A stretch of 64,000 bases of DNA from contig JAWSVB010000016.1 in the NCBI GenBank assembly GCA_033852135.1, forward strand, positions 186,001-250,000. The letters run 5' to 3'. The number at the start of each line of letters is the position of its first letter. Within the stretch, counting starts at the first letter, position 1. A program made the position numbers and the translations under genes. This document shows positions 34,344 to 43,481 of the stretch, one piece after another. The notes under the pieces are model-generated. The model saw nothing but the letters and a program-made list of their open reading frames with translations. It was not told the DNA's origin and did not search any database. The DNA is from QZLE01 sp033852135. Lineage in GTDB: Bacteria > Pseudomonadota > Gammaproteobacteria > QZLD01.

Positions 34344-34985
34344 TCAAAGCAGCGTAATACTCTTTCCACTCACTTCAATCACGCCATCTTGTGATAACTT
34401 TTTCAAAGATCTAGAGAAACTCTCAGCAGTTGTACCAAGCAATAATGCTAAATCACCCTTTGGTACCGGAAGCTTTATTGTGTTTGAACCGCTCTCTTCC
34501 ACTGCATGATTTAAATATGACAGAAATCTACTCTGCACATCAGCAGTAGTAAGGTTTTCAACCAGATCGACAAAGTATTTTAGTCGTTTTGTAATACTAG
34601 CTATGTATTTAATGGTGAAATTAGGGTTCTCTTCCACTAGCTTAAAAAATCCTGAAGCGCTGATTGCCAGCAGTGTTGAATCATGTACGGCTCTTGAGCT
34701 AACTGGATAATTTACCCTTTCTGAAAAAAGAATCTCAGCGAAGATCTCACCAGGAGCTACAAACCTTACGACACACTCTTTCCCCTCAAGGTTTGTTCGA
34801 TATAGCCTGACACCACCATCAATTAAAAAATAAACAAACTTTCCAACCTCCCCTTCTGCAAATAACTCTTGCTTCTTGTCTATACTTATTACGGACGTAA
34901 CAGTTAACAGCGAGGAAGTTAACTCCTTATCGATTTGACCAAGAATGATTTGTTGGAAATTTTCTACGGCATTTTTTTTATTCAT
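34344..34985 (-). CDS. Crp/Fnr-family regulator, likely controlling hcp
   Basis: 213 residues: a cyclic-nucleotide-binding-like N-terminal barrel (LFAEGEVGKFVYFLIDGGVRLY, GEIFAEILF), a dimer helix, and a C-terminal winged helix (LALLLGTTAESFSRSLKKL). The recognition helix carries Glu-x-x-Ser-Arg, the residues used by FNR to read TTGAT. There is no N-terminal cysteine cluster, so it is not an O2-sensing FNR; HcpR/DNR-type sensing of NO is the closest idea. It is divergent from hcp with an FNR-class box three bases from its own start codon, implying autoregulation. Confidence 0.85.
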   Translation of the reverse strand: MNKKNAVENFQQIILGQIDKELTSSLLTVTSVISIDKKQELFAEGEVGKFVYFLIDGGVRLYRTNLEGKECVVRFVAPGEIFAEILFSERVNYPVSSRAVHDSTLLAISASGFFKLVEENPNFTIKYIASITKRLKYFVDLVENLTTADVQSRFLSYLNHAVEESGSNTIKLPVPKGDLALLLGTTAESFSRSLKKLSQDGVIEVSGKSITLL

Positions 34986-34987
34986 TT

Positions 34988-35001
34988 TTGATCCAAATCA
35001 A
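34988..35001. promoter_or_regulatory. FNR-class box in the hcp promoter
   Basis: TTGATCCAAATCAA is a perfect TTGAT-N4-ATCAA palindrome. A TATACT -10 at 35023-35028 puts its centre near -41.5 for hcp. It overlaps the translation-start region of the divergent regulator. Confidence 0.82.
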
Positions 35002-35069
35002 TTTCAGATAGAAATAAGCAAATATACTGCTCATATCGAATTTAACAATTAACCCAACTGGAGAATACA

Positions 35070-36377
35070 ATGGGAATGAACTGCAATCAATGCTCAATGT
35101 CAGCAATCGGCGGATGTGGAAGCAACAATCAATCAGTCGGCACATGTGGCAAAGATGAAACGCTATCAAACATCCAAGACATTATTGTATATGGCCTAAA
35201 GGGTATCTCTGCATACAGAGTACAGGCTGAGCATTACGGCGTTGATACTAAAGAAGTTGATGATGTAATTAGTCGCGCACTTTATTTCACCCTAACCAAT
35301 GTGAATTTCAATTTCCAACAGCATGTAGATATGCTTATGGAAGTTGGTCAAGCTACTTGCACTATGATGGCGCAGCTTGATGAAGCTCACGTTAAAAACC
35401 TCGGTGCTCCGGCTCCAGTAACTGTTAGTCAAAATAAAGTTGAAGGTAAGGCAATTCTTGTTTCTGGTCATGACCATTACGCACTTCTAGAGCTTCTTAA
35501 GCAAACAGAAGGTAAAGGGATTAATGTTTATACTCACTCAGAGCAACTTCCTTCTCATTCATACCCTGAACTAGCTAAATTCGATCACCTTAAAGGTAAT
35601 GTCGGTGGCGCTTGGTTCGATCAAAAAGACCTATTTAGTAAGTTCCAAGGCGCGATCTTTGTTAATACTAACTGTATCGTTCCTACAAAAGGTAAAGACT
35701 ATACTGATCGCCTATTTAGTTATGCTGAAGTTGGCGCTGAAGGTTCAACTCATATTGTTGACAATGACTTCACACCACTTATCGAAAAAGCTCTTGAATT
35801 ACCTGAAACTAACTGGGAATCTGACCTTACTTTAGCTACAGGTCATCACCACTCAGTGATTCTTTCTCTTGCTCCTCAAATTGTTGAGGCAGTTAAAGCT
35901 GGTAAAATCAAACGCTTCTTTGTTGTTGCTGGTTGTGATGCACCAGGAAAAGCTGGAAACTACTACCGTGATCTTGTTGAGCAGATCCCTGAAGACTGCG
36001 TAGTTATTACATCTTCATGTGGTAAATTCCGCTTTAATGACCTTAACCTTGGTAATGTCCCAGGAACCGATATTCCTCGTTACCTTGATCTTGGCCAGTG
36101 TAATGATTCCGTAGGTGCTGTAATCATCGCCCAACAACTTGCTCAAGTATTTGAGTGTGAAGTTAATGACCTGCCAGTTAGCATTATCCTATCTTGGATG
36201 GAGCAGAAAGCAGTAGCGATTCTACTAGCACTATTCAGTTTAGGTATTAAGAATGTGCGCTTAGGGCCTAAGCCTCCGCAGTTCGTAAATGAAGATATTG
36301 TTAACTTCTTAGTTGATACCTTTGACTTCAAATTAACCACAACAGCTGAAGAAGATCTTAAAACAATCCTTCAATAA
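35070..36377 (+). CDS. hcp: Hybrid-cluster protein (hydroxylamine reductase/NO reductase), short form
   Basis: 435 residues, about 110 shorter than Desulfovibrio or E. coli Hcp; this matches the short (class III) architecture lacking part of the N-terminal helical domain. N-terminal cluster Cys are 5, 8, 16 and 26 (Cx2Cx7Cx9C). Hybrid-cluster ligands are visible in NTNCIVP, VAGCDAPGK, SSCGKFRF, LGQCNDS and SWMEQKAV. Hcp removes NO or hydroxylamine under anaerobic nitrosative stress. Promoter with an FNR-class box, divergent Crp/Fnr regulator, SD TGGAGAA, terminator downstream. Confidence 0.95.
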   Translation: MGMNCNQCSMSAIGGCGSNNQSVGTCGKDETLSNIQDIIVYGLKGISAYRVQAEHYGVDTKEVDDVISRALYFTLTNVNFNFQQHVDMLMEVGQATCTMMAQLDEAHVKNLGAPAPVTVSQNKVEGKAILVSGHDHYALLELLKQTEGKGINVYTHSEQLPSHSYPELAKFDHLKGNVGGAWFDQKDLFSKFQGAIFVNTNCIVPTKGKDYTDRLFSYAEVGAEGSTHIVDNDFTPLIEKALELPETNWESDLTLATGHHHSVILSLAPQIVEAVKAGKIKRFFVVAGCDAPGKAGNYYRDLVEQIPEDCVVITSSCGKFRFNDLNLGNVPGTDIPRYLDLGQCNDSVGAVIIAQQLAQVFECEVNDLPVSIILSWMEQKAVAILLALFSLGIKNVRLGPKPPQFVNEDIVNFLVDTFDFKLTTTAEEDLKTILQ

Positions 36378-36395
36378 CTATTTCATCCTAGATAT

Positions 36396-36431
36396 AAAGG
36401 ATACTGTTTCTTGTGAAGCAGTATCCTTTTT
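36396..36431 (+). terminator. Terminator after hcp
   Basis: An 11-bp stem, AAAGGATACTG with CAGTATCCTTT, a 12-base loop and a T-run. Confidence 0.9.
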
Positions 36432-36532
36432 GCGTTAAAACCTCAGTAAATATCCCGCTCCCACCTATTAACCCATTGAAAACATCTGGATTTAAACTAG
36501 ATTTAAATTAATAGGTATGCATGGAGCAAAGC

Positions 36533-39500
36533 ATGAGAATCAATAAGCCAATCATCAATAATGAAGTGATAATCCCTTCTGGCCAAACCTTGGTCACAAA
36601 GACCAATAAAAAAGGGGGAATAACTTATATTAATAACGCCTTTATTGATGTATCAGGCTTTTCAGAAGAGGAGTTAAAAGGTTCTCAGCACAACATCATT
36701 AGACACCCGGATGTACCAAGCGAAGCTTTCAGAGACCTATGGGAAACACTTAAGGAAGGTAAAACCTGGTCTGCTCCGGTTAAAAATCGCTGTAAAGATG
36801 GAAGCTATTATTGGGTAATGTCCAATGTCTCCCCAATATACAATGATCGAGGGGAAATATCAGAATATGTTTCTGTTCGCAGAGGGCTATCAGATCAAGA
36901 AAAGAAAGATGCACTAAGTTTATATAAGCAAATTAAAGATGGTGAGGTTACCCTTCATAATGGACGTGTAGTTCAGAATGTTTTTTCAAAAATATCTAAC
37001 AAAATGAATAACATTAAGGTTGGGTATAAAATAGGACTCTCCGTCTTCTTCTCTTTTATTATCTCTCTAGCCTTAAGCTACATTTTAGTATCTGATAGAA
37101 ATATTATTGCTAATAAAATTGAACAACAACATACGGGCCTAACTCAGATTAATGCAATACGGGGCTTTTTGCAGTTTATTCCTCAACATCGGGGGATGAC
37201 CAATGGTTTTTTAAATGGTGCTAAGAGCTTCAAATCAAAAATTTTATCGCGTAGAAAAGTTATTAACGAAAAATTCAATGCAGCAATAAAAGTTGCTGAA
37301 GATACCAATAATGCATTTGCTACAAAAACTAATATTAAAGATCTAAAACAAAAATGGAAAACTTTAGAATCAGAAGCGTTCAAACTTAAAGCCCCTGATA
37401 GTTTCCAGCGTCATACTCTCTTAATTACAGAAGTACTATCACTTATTCAGGAAATTTCTGATGACTCCAAACTAAGTCTATCTGACAGGCTTGATATTAA
37501 ATACCTAGTTGAAACTTTAACATTGCATATCCCTTTCATTACTGAAGAGATGGGAAAAGCTCGAGGACTAGGAGCAGGCATAGTAAGTACAAAAAAGCTT
37601 ACCCCAAACCAGTTTAATAAGCTTTCAAAACTACTAATTAATATTGAAACTACAAATGAGGCGCTAGATAGAGGGTTTGAGAAAATATACAGTGTTAATG
37701 CAAACCTTGAGCAAAAACTAAAATCACAAACTGATGTTTTAAGTAAGCAGCTTTCAATATTCAAAGCAAATGTTAATGCAGTATTAAATAAAGATTTTAG
37801 TGAACTGAATTCAAAAAGTTACTTTGAGTCTGGAACTGCCCCAATTAATACAGCTTTTGAAATATTTGATCAAATTGTTCCAGAATTTGAACAAATTATT
37901 ATTGCTGAACATGACCAGATTAAATCTAAAAATCTAAAGCTTGAGATCATAGTTGGCCTAATCCTGCTATTCATTTTATTAAGTTCTATTTTGCTTATCA
38001 GGCACATATCAAAATCACTCGATACAATCATCAAAAGCCTAGCTGAAATCGCATCTGGTAACTTTTTCTCCAGAATAAGTTACAAAGGTGATGATGAGTT
38101 AGGCCAAGTGATGTGCGCGCTTAAAAAGATGCAAATTGTACTCGGATATGACATTGATAGAGCGCAACAGCTTGCTAATAGAAATGCTCGAATAAAGGTT
38201 GCACTTGATAGTGTTGACTCCCCTGTCGTACTAGCAAATAGAGACAATAAAGTTATATACCTCAACCAATCAGCTCAATCACTTTTTGATACTCGTGAAT
38301 CGATAATCCAAGAGGAGCTACCTGAATTTAGTTCTGCACAAATCTTAAACAACCAGATGGATCTATTTGGAGATCCTGAAACCAATAAATCTAGGATTCT
38401 TGCACTTAATAGTACAGAAACTCAAATGATCGAGATCGGCGAGCTTACGTTTAAAGTAGTCATAAGTCCTGTAGTAAATGATGATAATGAAAGGCTTGGC
38501 TCTGTTGCTGAATGGATAGATATGACACAGCAACTCGCGATTGAATCTGAGATTGATGCAGTTGTTAATAAAGTTGTTGCAGGAGACCTTAGCAATACCA
38601 TTTCATTAGATGGCAAAGATGGCTTTTTGCGCAACCTAAGCGAAGGTATTAACTCTATAATTTACGTTGTTAACAATGCCTTAAAAGATGTTGAAAACTC
38701 TCTTTCAATGCTATCTTCTGGTGATCTCACCCATAAAGTAGATAAAGATTATTCGGGTATATATGCAGTACTGATAAATAACATCAACATAACTGTAGAT
38801 AAGCTTTATGAAGTGGTGAGTGAAATCCTCACATCATCGGGACATATTGATAACTCTTCTAAAGAGATAGAATCTGGCAATAAAGACATGTCTGCTCGAA
38901 CTGAACAGCAGGCTTCAAACCTTGAAGAAACAGCGTCAAGCATGGAGGAGTTAACTAGCATTGTGAAGAACAATGCAGAAAACGCTTCGCAGGCACAAAG
39001 TATATCCCACAATGCAAATATAGCTGCTGAAAAAGGCGGTGAAATTATCATTAATGCCATAAAAGCTATGGAAGAGATTAATCAGAGTAGTACCAAGATC
39101 TCAGATATAATTGGTGTTATTGATGAGATTGCATTTCAAACCAACCTACTCGCCCTTAACGCCTCTGTTGAAGCTGCCAGAGCTGGGGAGCAGGGCAGAG
39201 GATTTGCAGTCGTAGCGAGTGAAGTAAGAAACTTAGCTCAAAGAAGCGCAACTGCAGCTAAAGAGATAAAAGAGCTGATTGTAGATAGCGTAGGTAAGGT
39301 ACAAAATGGTTCCGAGCTTGTAAATCAATCAGGGGAAACTCTAAACAATATCGTGGAGAGTACTCAAAAAGCAGGAACTCTTATTACAGAAATCGCATCT
39401 GCAAGTAAAGAGCAAGCAATTGGTATCGAGCAAGTAAATGAAGCTATCGCTCAAATGGAATCGATCACTCAGCAAAATGCATCCCTTGCAGAACAAACTT

Positions 39501-39577
39501 CAGCAGCAAGTATGAACCTTGCTGCTCAAGCCGATACACTAAACGAGATGATTAACTTCTTTAAGATTGAACACTAA
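36533..39577 (+). CDS. PAS-containing methyl-accepting chemotaxis protein (Aer-like)
   Basis: About 1014 residues. An N-terminal Aer-type PAS domain (YINNAFIDVSGFSEEEL, IIRHPDVPSEAF) is followed by TM1, a long helical periplasmic region with a QHRGMTNGFLNG motif resembling nitrate/nitrite-sensor bundles, TM2 near residue 465, HAMP, a second PAS-like domain, and a C-terminal signalling domain with the hairpin tip EIAFQTNLLALNASVEAARAGEQGRGF. It should couple redox or ligand sensing to CheA/CheW; no che genes are in the window. The ATG at 36533 has GGAG six bases upstream; an ATG at 36521 is the alternative. Confidence 0.9.
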   Translation: MRINKPIINNEVIIPSGQTLVTKTNKKGGITYINNAFIDVSGFSEEELKGSQHNIIRHPDVPSEAFRDLWETLKEGKTWSAPVKNRCKDGSYYWVMSNVSPIYNDRGEISEYVSVRRGLSDQEKKDALSLYKQIKDGEVTLHNGRVVQNVFSKISNKMNNIKVGYKIGLSVFFSFIISLALSYILVSDRNIIANKIEQQHTGLTQINAIRGFLQFIPQHRGMTNGFLNGAKSFKSKILSRRKVINEKFNAAIKVAEDTNNAFATKTNIKDLKQKWKTLESEAFKLKAPDSFQRHTLLITEVLSLIQEISDDSKLSLSDRLDIKYLVETLTLHIPFITEEMGKARGLGAGIVSTKKLTPNQFNKLSKLLINIETTNEALDRGFEKIYSVNANLEQKLKSQTDVLSKQLSIFKANVNAVLNKDFSELNSKSYFESGTAPINTAFEIFDQIVPEFEQIIIAEHDQIKSKNLKLEIIVGLILLFILLSSILLIRHISKSLDTIIKSLAEIASGNFFSRISYKGDDELGQVMCALKKMQIVLGYDIDRAQQLANRNARIKVALDSVDSPVVLANRDNKVIYLNQSAQSLFDTRESIIQEELPEFSSAQILNNQMDLFGDPETNKSRILALNSTETQMIEIGELTFKVVISPVVNDDNERLGSVAEWIDMTQQLAIESEIDAVVNKVVAGDLSNTISLDGKDGFLRNLSEGINSIIYVVNNALKDVENSLSMLSSGDLTHKVDKDYSGIYAVLINNINITVDKLYEVVSEILTSSGHIDNSSKEIESGNKDMSARTEQQASNLEETASSMEELTSIVKNNAENASQAQSISHNANIAAEKGGEIIINAIKAMEEINQSSTKISDIIGVIDEIAFQTNLLALNASVEAARAGEQGRGFAVVASEVRNLAQRSATAAKEIKELIVDSVGKVQNGSELVNQSGETLNNIVESTQKAGTLITEIASASKEQAIGIEQVNEAIAQMESITQQNASLAEQTSAASMNLAAQADTLNEMINFFKIEH

Positions 39578-39618
39578 GTGGACTTTCAACAAGGTTGGTA
39601 GCAGGGTTTCTCTGCTAC

Positions 39619-39810
39619 CTAATCTTGCTTGAAACCTAGCTTTTTTAATACTGTTATCGCTGGGCACCATTTAGTAAAGGCTGACTGCAACAGATTCAGG
39701 CCAACAAAAGCAGTTAAGATTAACCAATATTGTGAATGGAAATATACAAGCACAGCAGATATCAAAATCACAATCCCTGCCATCATTCTTAAACCTTCAT
39801 TTACTGTCAT
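39619..39810 (-). CDS. DUF2892-type small membrane protein
   Basis: 63 residues with two hydrophobic helices (MMAGIVILISAVLVY and YWLILTAFVGLNLLQSAF) and the conserved end KWCPAITVLKKLG, as in YgaP-like DUF2892 proteins. The ATG at 39810 follows AGGGAGA. DUF2892 domains are often fused or linked to rhodanese proteins, but none is here. Function unknown. Confidence 0.8.
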   Translation of the reverse strand: MTVNEGLRMMAGIVILISAVLVYFHSQYWLILTAFVGLNLLQSAFTKWCPAITVLKKLGFKQD

Positions 39811-39883
39811 AACAATCTCCCTATTATTTAACATTTAAACTTAACAATAATAATAGTACCCATTTAGGAAATTTAAAGCTGTT

Positions 39884-40555
39884 TTAGCGAGCTATCGGCT
39901 CTAGTGTGATCTCTACACGTCGATTTTGTTGGCGCCCCGCTGCGGTATTATTATTAGCTATTGGCTGAGATTCTCCATAACCTGCAGTCATAATTCTTTT
40001 TGATACCACCCCTTGTGAACCTAAATATGCAGCAACAGCACTTGCACGTCGCTCTGACAATACGCGGTTACTTTGCTCTGAACCTACACTATCTGTATGC
40101 CCCACCACTAAAACCAAAGTTGAATCATACTCTTTTAAAACCAATCCTATTGAAGTTAAAACTTTAAAAAACTGGGCATTTAGATCGGCACTACCACTTT
40201 TAAATGTAATATTGCCAGGCATATTTAAAATAATTGAATCTCCATTTCTGATAACACTTACGCCTGAATCTTCAAGTTGATATCTTAGTTTTTTTTCCTG
40301 CTCATCCATATAGTGTCCAATTGCAGCACCAGAAAGAGCCCCTACTCCAGCACCAATCAAAAGCCCTTTTCTTCGGTCCTTTTTACTTGAAGTCAAAACA
40401 CCAATAATTGCACCTGATACTGCGCCAATTGCAGCACCTGTAGATGTTTTCGACACCTGTTCTTCTCTTGTATATGGATTTGTAGAGTTACAGCCAGTAA
40501 AAGAAATTATAAATACAAGGGAAAGAATAGGTAATAAAGGCGATTTAAAAGTCAT
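39884..40555 (-). CDS. OmpA-family lipoprotein (YiaD-like)
   Basis: About 223 residues. A lipoprotein signal with lipobox FTGC is followed by a glycine-zipper-like segment (TGAAIGAVSGAIIGVL, GAGVGALSGAAIG) and a C-terminal OmpA peptidoglycan-binding domain (GHTDSVGSEQSNRVLSERRASAVAAYL, QNRRVEI). It anchors the outer membrane to peptidoglycan. The ATG at 40555 has GGAG six bases before it. Monocistronic by appearance. Confidence 0.93.
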   Translation of the reverse strand: MTFKSPLLPILSLVFIISFTGCNSTNPYTREEQVSKTSTGAAIGAVSGAIIGVLTSSKKDRRKGLLIGAGVGALSGAAIGHYMDEQEKKLRYQLEDSGVSVIRNGDSIILNMPGNITFKSGSADLNAQFFKVLTSIGLVLKEYDSTLVLVVGHTDSVGSEQSNRVLSERRASAVAAYLGSQGVVSKRIMTAGYGESQPIANNNTAAGRQQNRRVEITLEPIAR

Positions 40556-40652
40556 TTCGTTCTCCATAATATAAATGCAAATTTAAAAGTCTATTAAAAC
40601 GATAACAGGTTATATCTGCAATTCAACTCCATCAAATAAAAACAACTGTTAT

Positions 40653-40680
40653 AAAAAAAGGGAGCATAAGCTCCCTTTTT
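40653..40680 (-). terminator. Terminator of the CoA-transferase fusion gene
   Basis: AAAAAGGGAGC pairs with GCTCCCTTTTT around a four-base loop, with a T-run on the minus strand. Confidence 0.9.
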
Positions 40681-40717
40681 AGTTAAAACTGATTTCAGGA
40701 AATTTCCTGCTAACCAA

Positions 40718-43198
40718 TTACTCTTTTAGTTCGTAAGTAGCACGCTCACGCAACCACTTACCGTTAATTGCTCTTTGAATAGCAATTGTCTTAAGACCAC
40801 GATGATCATCACCTGAGTAAGAGATTGGTGGATGGATACCGCCAGTCCAATCTTTAAGCCCTTCAAGACTCTTGATAAAGTTATCACGAGTCAATGTTCT
40901 GCCTGCTTGCTCAAGCCCTTCAACGGTCAACTGTGCAATTGCATATGCGATAGAGTTCCATGTTCCGATCTCTTCACGCATAAAGTGCCCAGCCATGATC
41001 TTACGGTATAATCTTTCACCACGATGGAAACTTGGTCCCGGTGGGAAACAACCTGTGCGAACGCCATGTGCACCCTGCTCTGTTGCTATATCGAACAGTC
41101 CAGGTCCAGAAATTACGTTACTTCCTAGCCATTCAGGTTTAAATCCATCTTCGTGTGCTGCAAGTAATAAGTTTCCAGCTGGTTTTAGATAACTATAGAT
41201 CACAACAAGATCTGGCTCATCACCGTTTGGTCCTGCTGATTTAATCTGAGCTAGCTGCTCATCTGTATTGGCATCTCCCAACTCATGGAAAATAGTATTA
41301 ACATTTTCAACACCAAGCTTTTTAAGCTCTTCAGTTACTGCCTCAGCACCCTCTTGCCCAAACTTATCATTAACTGCATAGATAGCTACATTTTTTGGCT
41401 CAAGATTATTTGCTGCATATTGCGCAAGGATCTGTCCCTCAATCTGATAGTTAGTTTGATAAGCAAAATAGTTGCGTTTAACAGGGGTAGACCAAGTAGA
41501 AAGACCACTAATTGGAGCTATAACTGGTAGCTCTTTTTCAAGCAGATAATCCATAGTAGCGATATTTGAAGTGGTTCCAAATGGAGCAACCATTGCGAAA
41601 ACATTTTCTTCTTCAACCAATTTTTTAACTACTACTTTAGATCTTTCAACATCAAAAGCACTATCTTCAACTATAAGCTCAATCTTACGGCCATTAACTC
41701 CATTTTGACTTGAGTTAATATGATCAAAGTAAGCTCTCATACCATGTAACATATCTAAGCCAAGAGTTGCATTTGGCCCTGATAGATCAAGGAATGTTCC
41801 AAGCTTAATTGTATCTTTAGAAACGCCAGGCTCATCAACTGGATCAGGAGTCTTGTAAGTTGGTTCATCAAGTTTGAAACCAGGAACCTGTAGTTTTGGC
41901 ACACTACCAATACGGTGACACTCATCTCTGATCCACTCACGGAAGTCTGGGTGAGCAATCTTAATCAATGCTTCCATACGCTGTTTGACAGTTTTACCTT
42001 TAAGATCAGCAACACCAAATTCAGTAACGATGGTATCTGCATACTGACCAGGTACAGTAACTTCTGAACCTTCTGGTAGTACTGGTAAGATGGTTGAAAC
42101 CGCACCCTCTTTAGCTGTAGAGCGCAGAGCAATAATTCCGCGTCCACCATCGGATTTCTGTGCACCTAGATGGTAATCAAGCTGTCCACCGGTACCACTA
42201 AAGTGGCGCGGACCAAGACTCTGCGAACAAACCTGTCCGTTCACATCAAGAGTAATCGCAGTATTTACACTTATCATTTTATAGTTTTTCGCAATGATAA
42301 ATGGATCATTTACAATCTTACCCTGATGCACCTCTACACTAACGTTTTTATCAATAAAGTCATAAAGGCGCTCAGAACCCAGTGCAAAGGTACAGATCAT
42401 TTTCTCTTTCCAGAGAGTTTTTCGCTTACCTGATATTGCACCTGCATCGATTAGATCAAGGAATCCATCTACAAACATCTCTGTGTGAATACCAAGATCA
42501 CGACGAGCTGTTAGATAAGGTGTAATTGCATTTGGAATACCACCAATACCAAGTTGTAGTGTTGATCCATCTTCAATCATCTCTGCGATGTAACCACCAA
42601 TGGTTTCCTGCCAAGGCTCTGAAGGGATGCTACCTAGAACTGGTAGATCGAAATTATTTTCAACTACGTGATCAACATCGTTGATATGAACTAATGTGTC
42701 ACCATATGTGTATGGAAGGTTTTCATTGATTTCAAGAATTACCAGGTCCGCAGCTTCCATTAGCTGCTTCTCAACGATAAGGCCTAATGATAAAGACATG
42801 TAGCCTTTTTCATCTGGCGGAGTTGCAATACCGAAAAATACATTAATATGGTTTTTGGTATGATTTAGAACTAGAGAAGCGGCTGTATGAAGATTATTTG
42901 GGCAGTATGAAACACGACCTGTCTTGTGCATACTACGCTCTAGACCGCTGTAGAACCAACTATTTACATTAAAGTGACCAGCCATATCATCCTGAGTCAT
43001 ATACGGATGATTACGCATTGGTAGACATACATATACATCTACATTTTCGAGGCGATCCTTGTGGTTACCCAATTCGCCAAGTAATCCTGGAGGCTCAGAG
43101 CCAATAATCGAGGTTCCAATGACCTGATTTGACTGAACCTTAGATACCGCTTCAGGTATTGTAATTAACTTATTCTTATAAATTTGCTTAAAATCCAT
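40718..43198 (-). CDS. CoA-transferase fused to a LivK-like substrate-binding domain
   Basis: 826 residues in one uninterrupted frame. Residues about 1-445 are an acetyl-CoA hydrolase/4-hydroxybutyrate CoA-transferase: PGLLGELG, LQLGIGGIPNAI, LGIHTEMFVDG with the likely catalytic Glu, and SGTGGQLDYHLGA. Residues about 458-826 are a type I periplasmic-binding-protein fold of the LivK branched-chain amino acid type: IKLGTFLDLSGPNA, VAPFGTTSNIATMDYL and NVAIYAVNDKFGQ. There is no signal peptide, so the binding domain should be cytoplasmic, perhaps as a ligand sensor controlling CoA transfer. Monocistronic, with its own terminator. Both halves are recognised firmly; the role of the fusion is unknown. 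Confidence 0.88.
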   Translation of the reverse strand: MDFKQIYKNKLITIPEAVSKVQSNQVIGTSIIGSEPPGLLGELGNHKDRLENVDVYVCLPMRNHPYMTQDDMAGHFNVNSWFYSGLERSMHKTGRVSYCPNNLHTAASLVLNHTKNHINVFFGIATPPDEKGYMSLSLGLIVEKQLMEAADLVILEINENLPYTYGDTLVHINDVDHVVENNFDLPVLGSIPSEPWQETIGGYIAEMIEDGSTLQLGIGGIPNAITPYLTARRDLGIHTEMFVDGFLDLIDAGAISGKRKTLWKEKMICTFALGSERLYDFIDKNVSVEVHQGKIVNDPFIIAKNYKMISVNTAITLDVNGQVCSQSLGPRHFSGTGGQLDYHLGAQKSDGGRGIIALRSTAKEGAVSTILPVLPEGSEVTVPGQYADTIVTEFGVADLKGKTVKQRMEALIKIAHPDFREWIRDECHRIGSVPKLQVPGFKLDEPTYKTPDPVDEPGVSKDTIKLGTFLDLSGPNATLGLDMLHGMRAYFDHINSSQNGVNGRKIELIVEDSAFDVERSKVVVKKLVEEENVFAMVAPFGTTSNIATMDYLLEKELPVIAPISGLSTWSTPVKRNYFAYQTNYQIEGQILAQYAANNLEPKNVAIYAVNDKFGQEGAEAVTEELKKLGVENVNTIFHELGDANTDEQLAQIKSAGPNGDEPDLVVIYSYLKPAGNLLLAAHEDGFKPEWLGSNVISGPGLFDIATEQGAHGVRTGCFPPGPSFHRGERLYRKIMAGHFMREEIGTWNSIAYAIAQLTVEGLEQAGRTLTRDNFIKSLEGLKDWTGGIHPPISYSGDDHRGLKTIAIQRAINGKWLRERATYELKE

Positions 43199-43481
43199 TA
43201 TGCCTCCGCAATAATTCTTAAATAACCCAAATATCAGGTACGAAAATATTTTATATAATCAATTATAGTAGACTCTCATAAAACGCCAGCCAGTAAGCGC
43301 TTAATTAAGTCTATTTGTTAAATTTGAGGGCAATAATAGCAGTTTAAAAAACTGTAATTTGGGAACTGAGTGCAATTTTGTAACTAAAGTGTGTCGATTC
43401 TACAAATCAACTATATCTGCAGAGCAAAATATGCTGTCCAAATAGCGGTACAAGCGATATTTGATAACCCCTCACTACATG

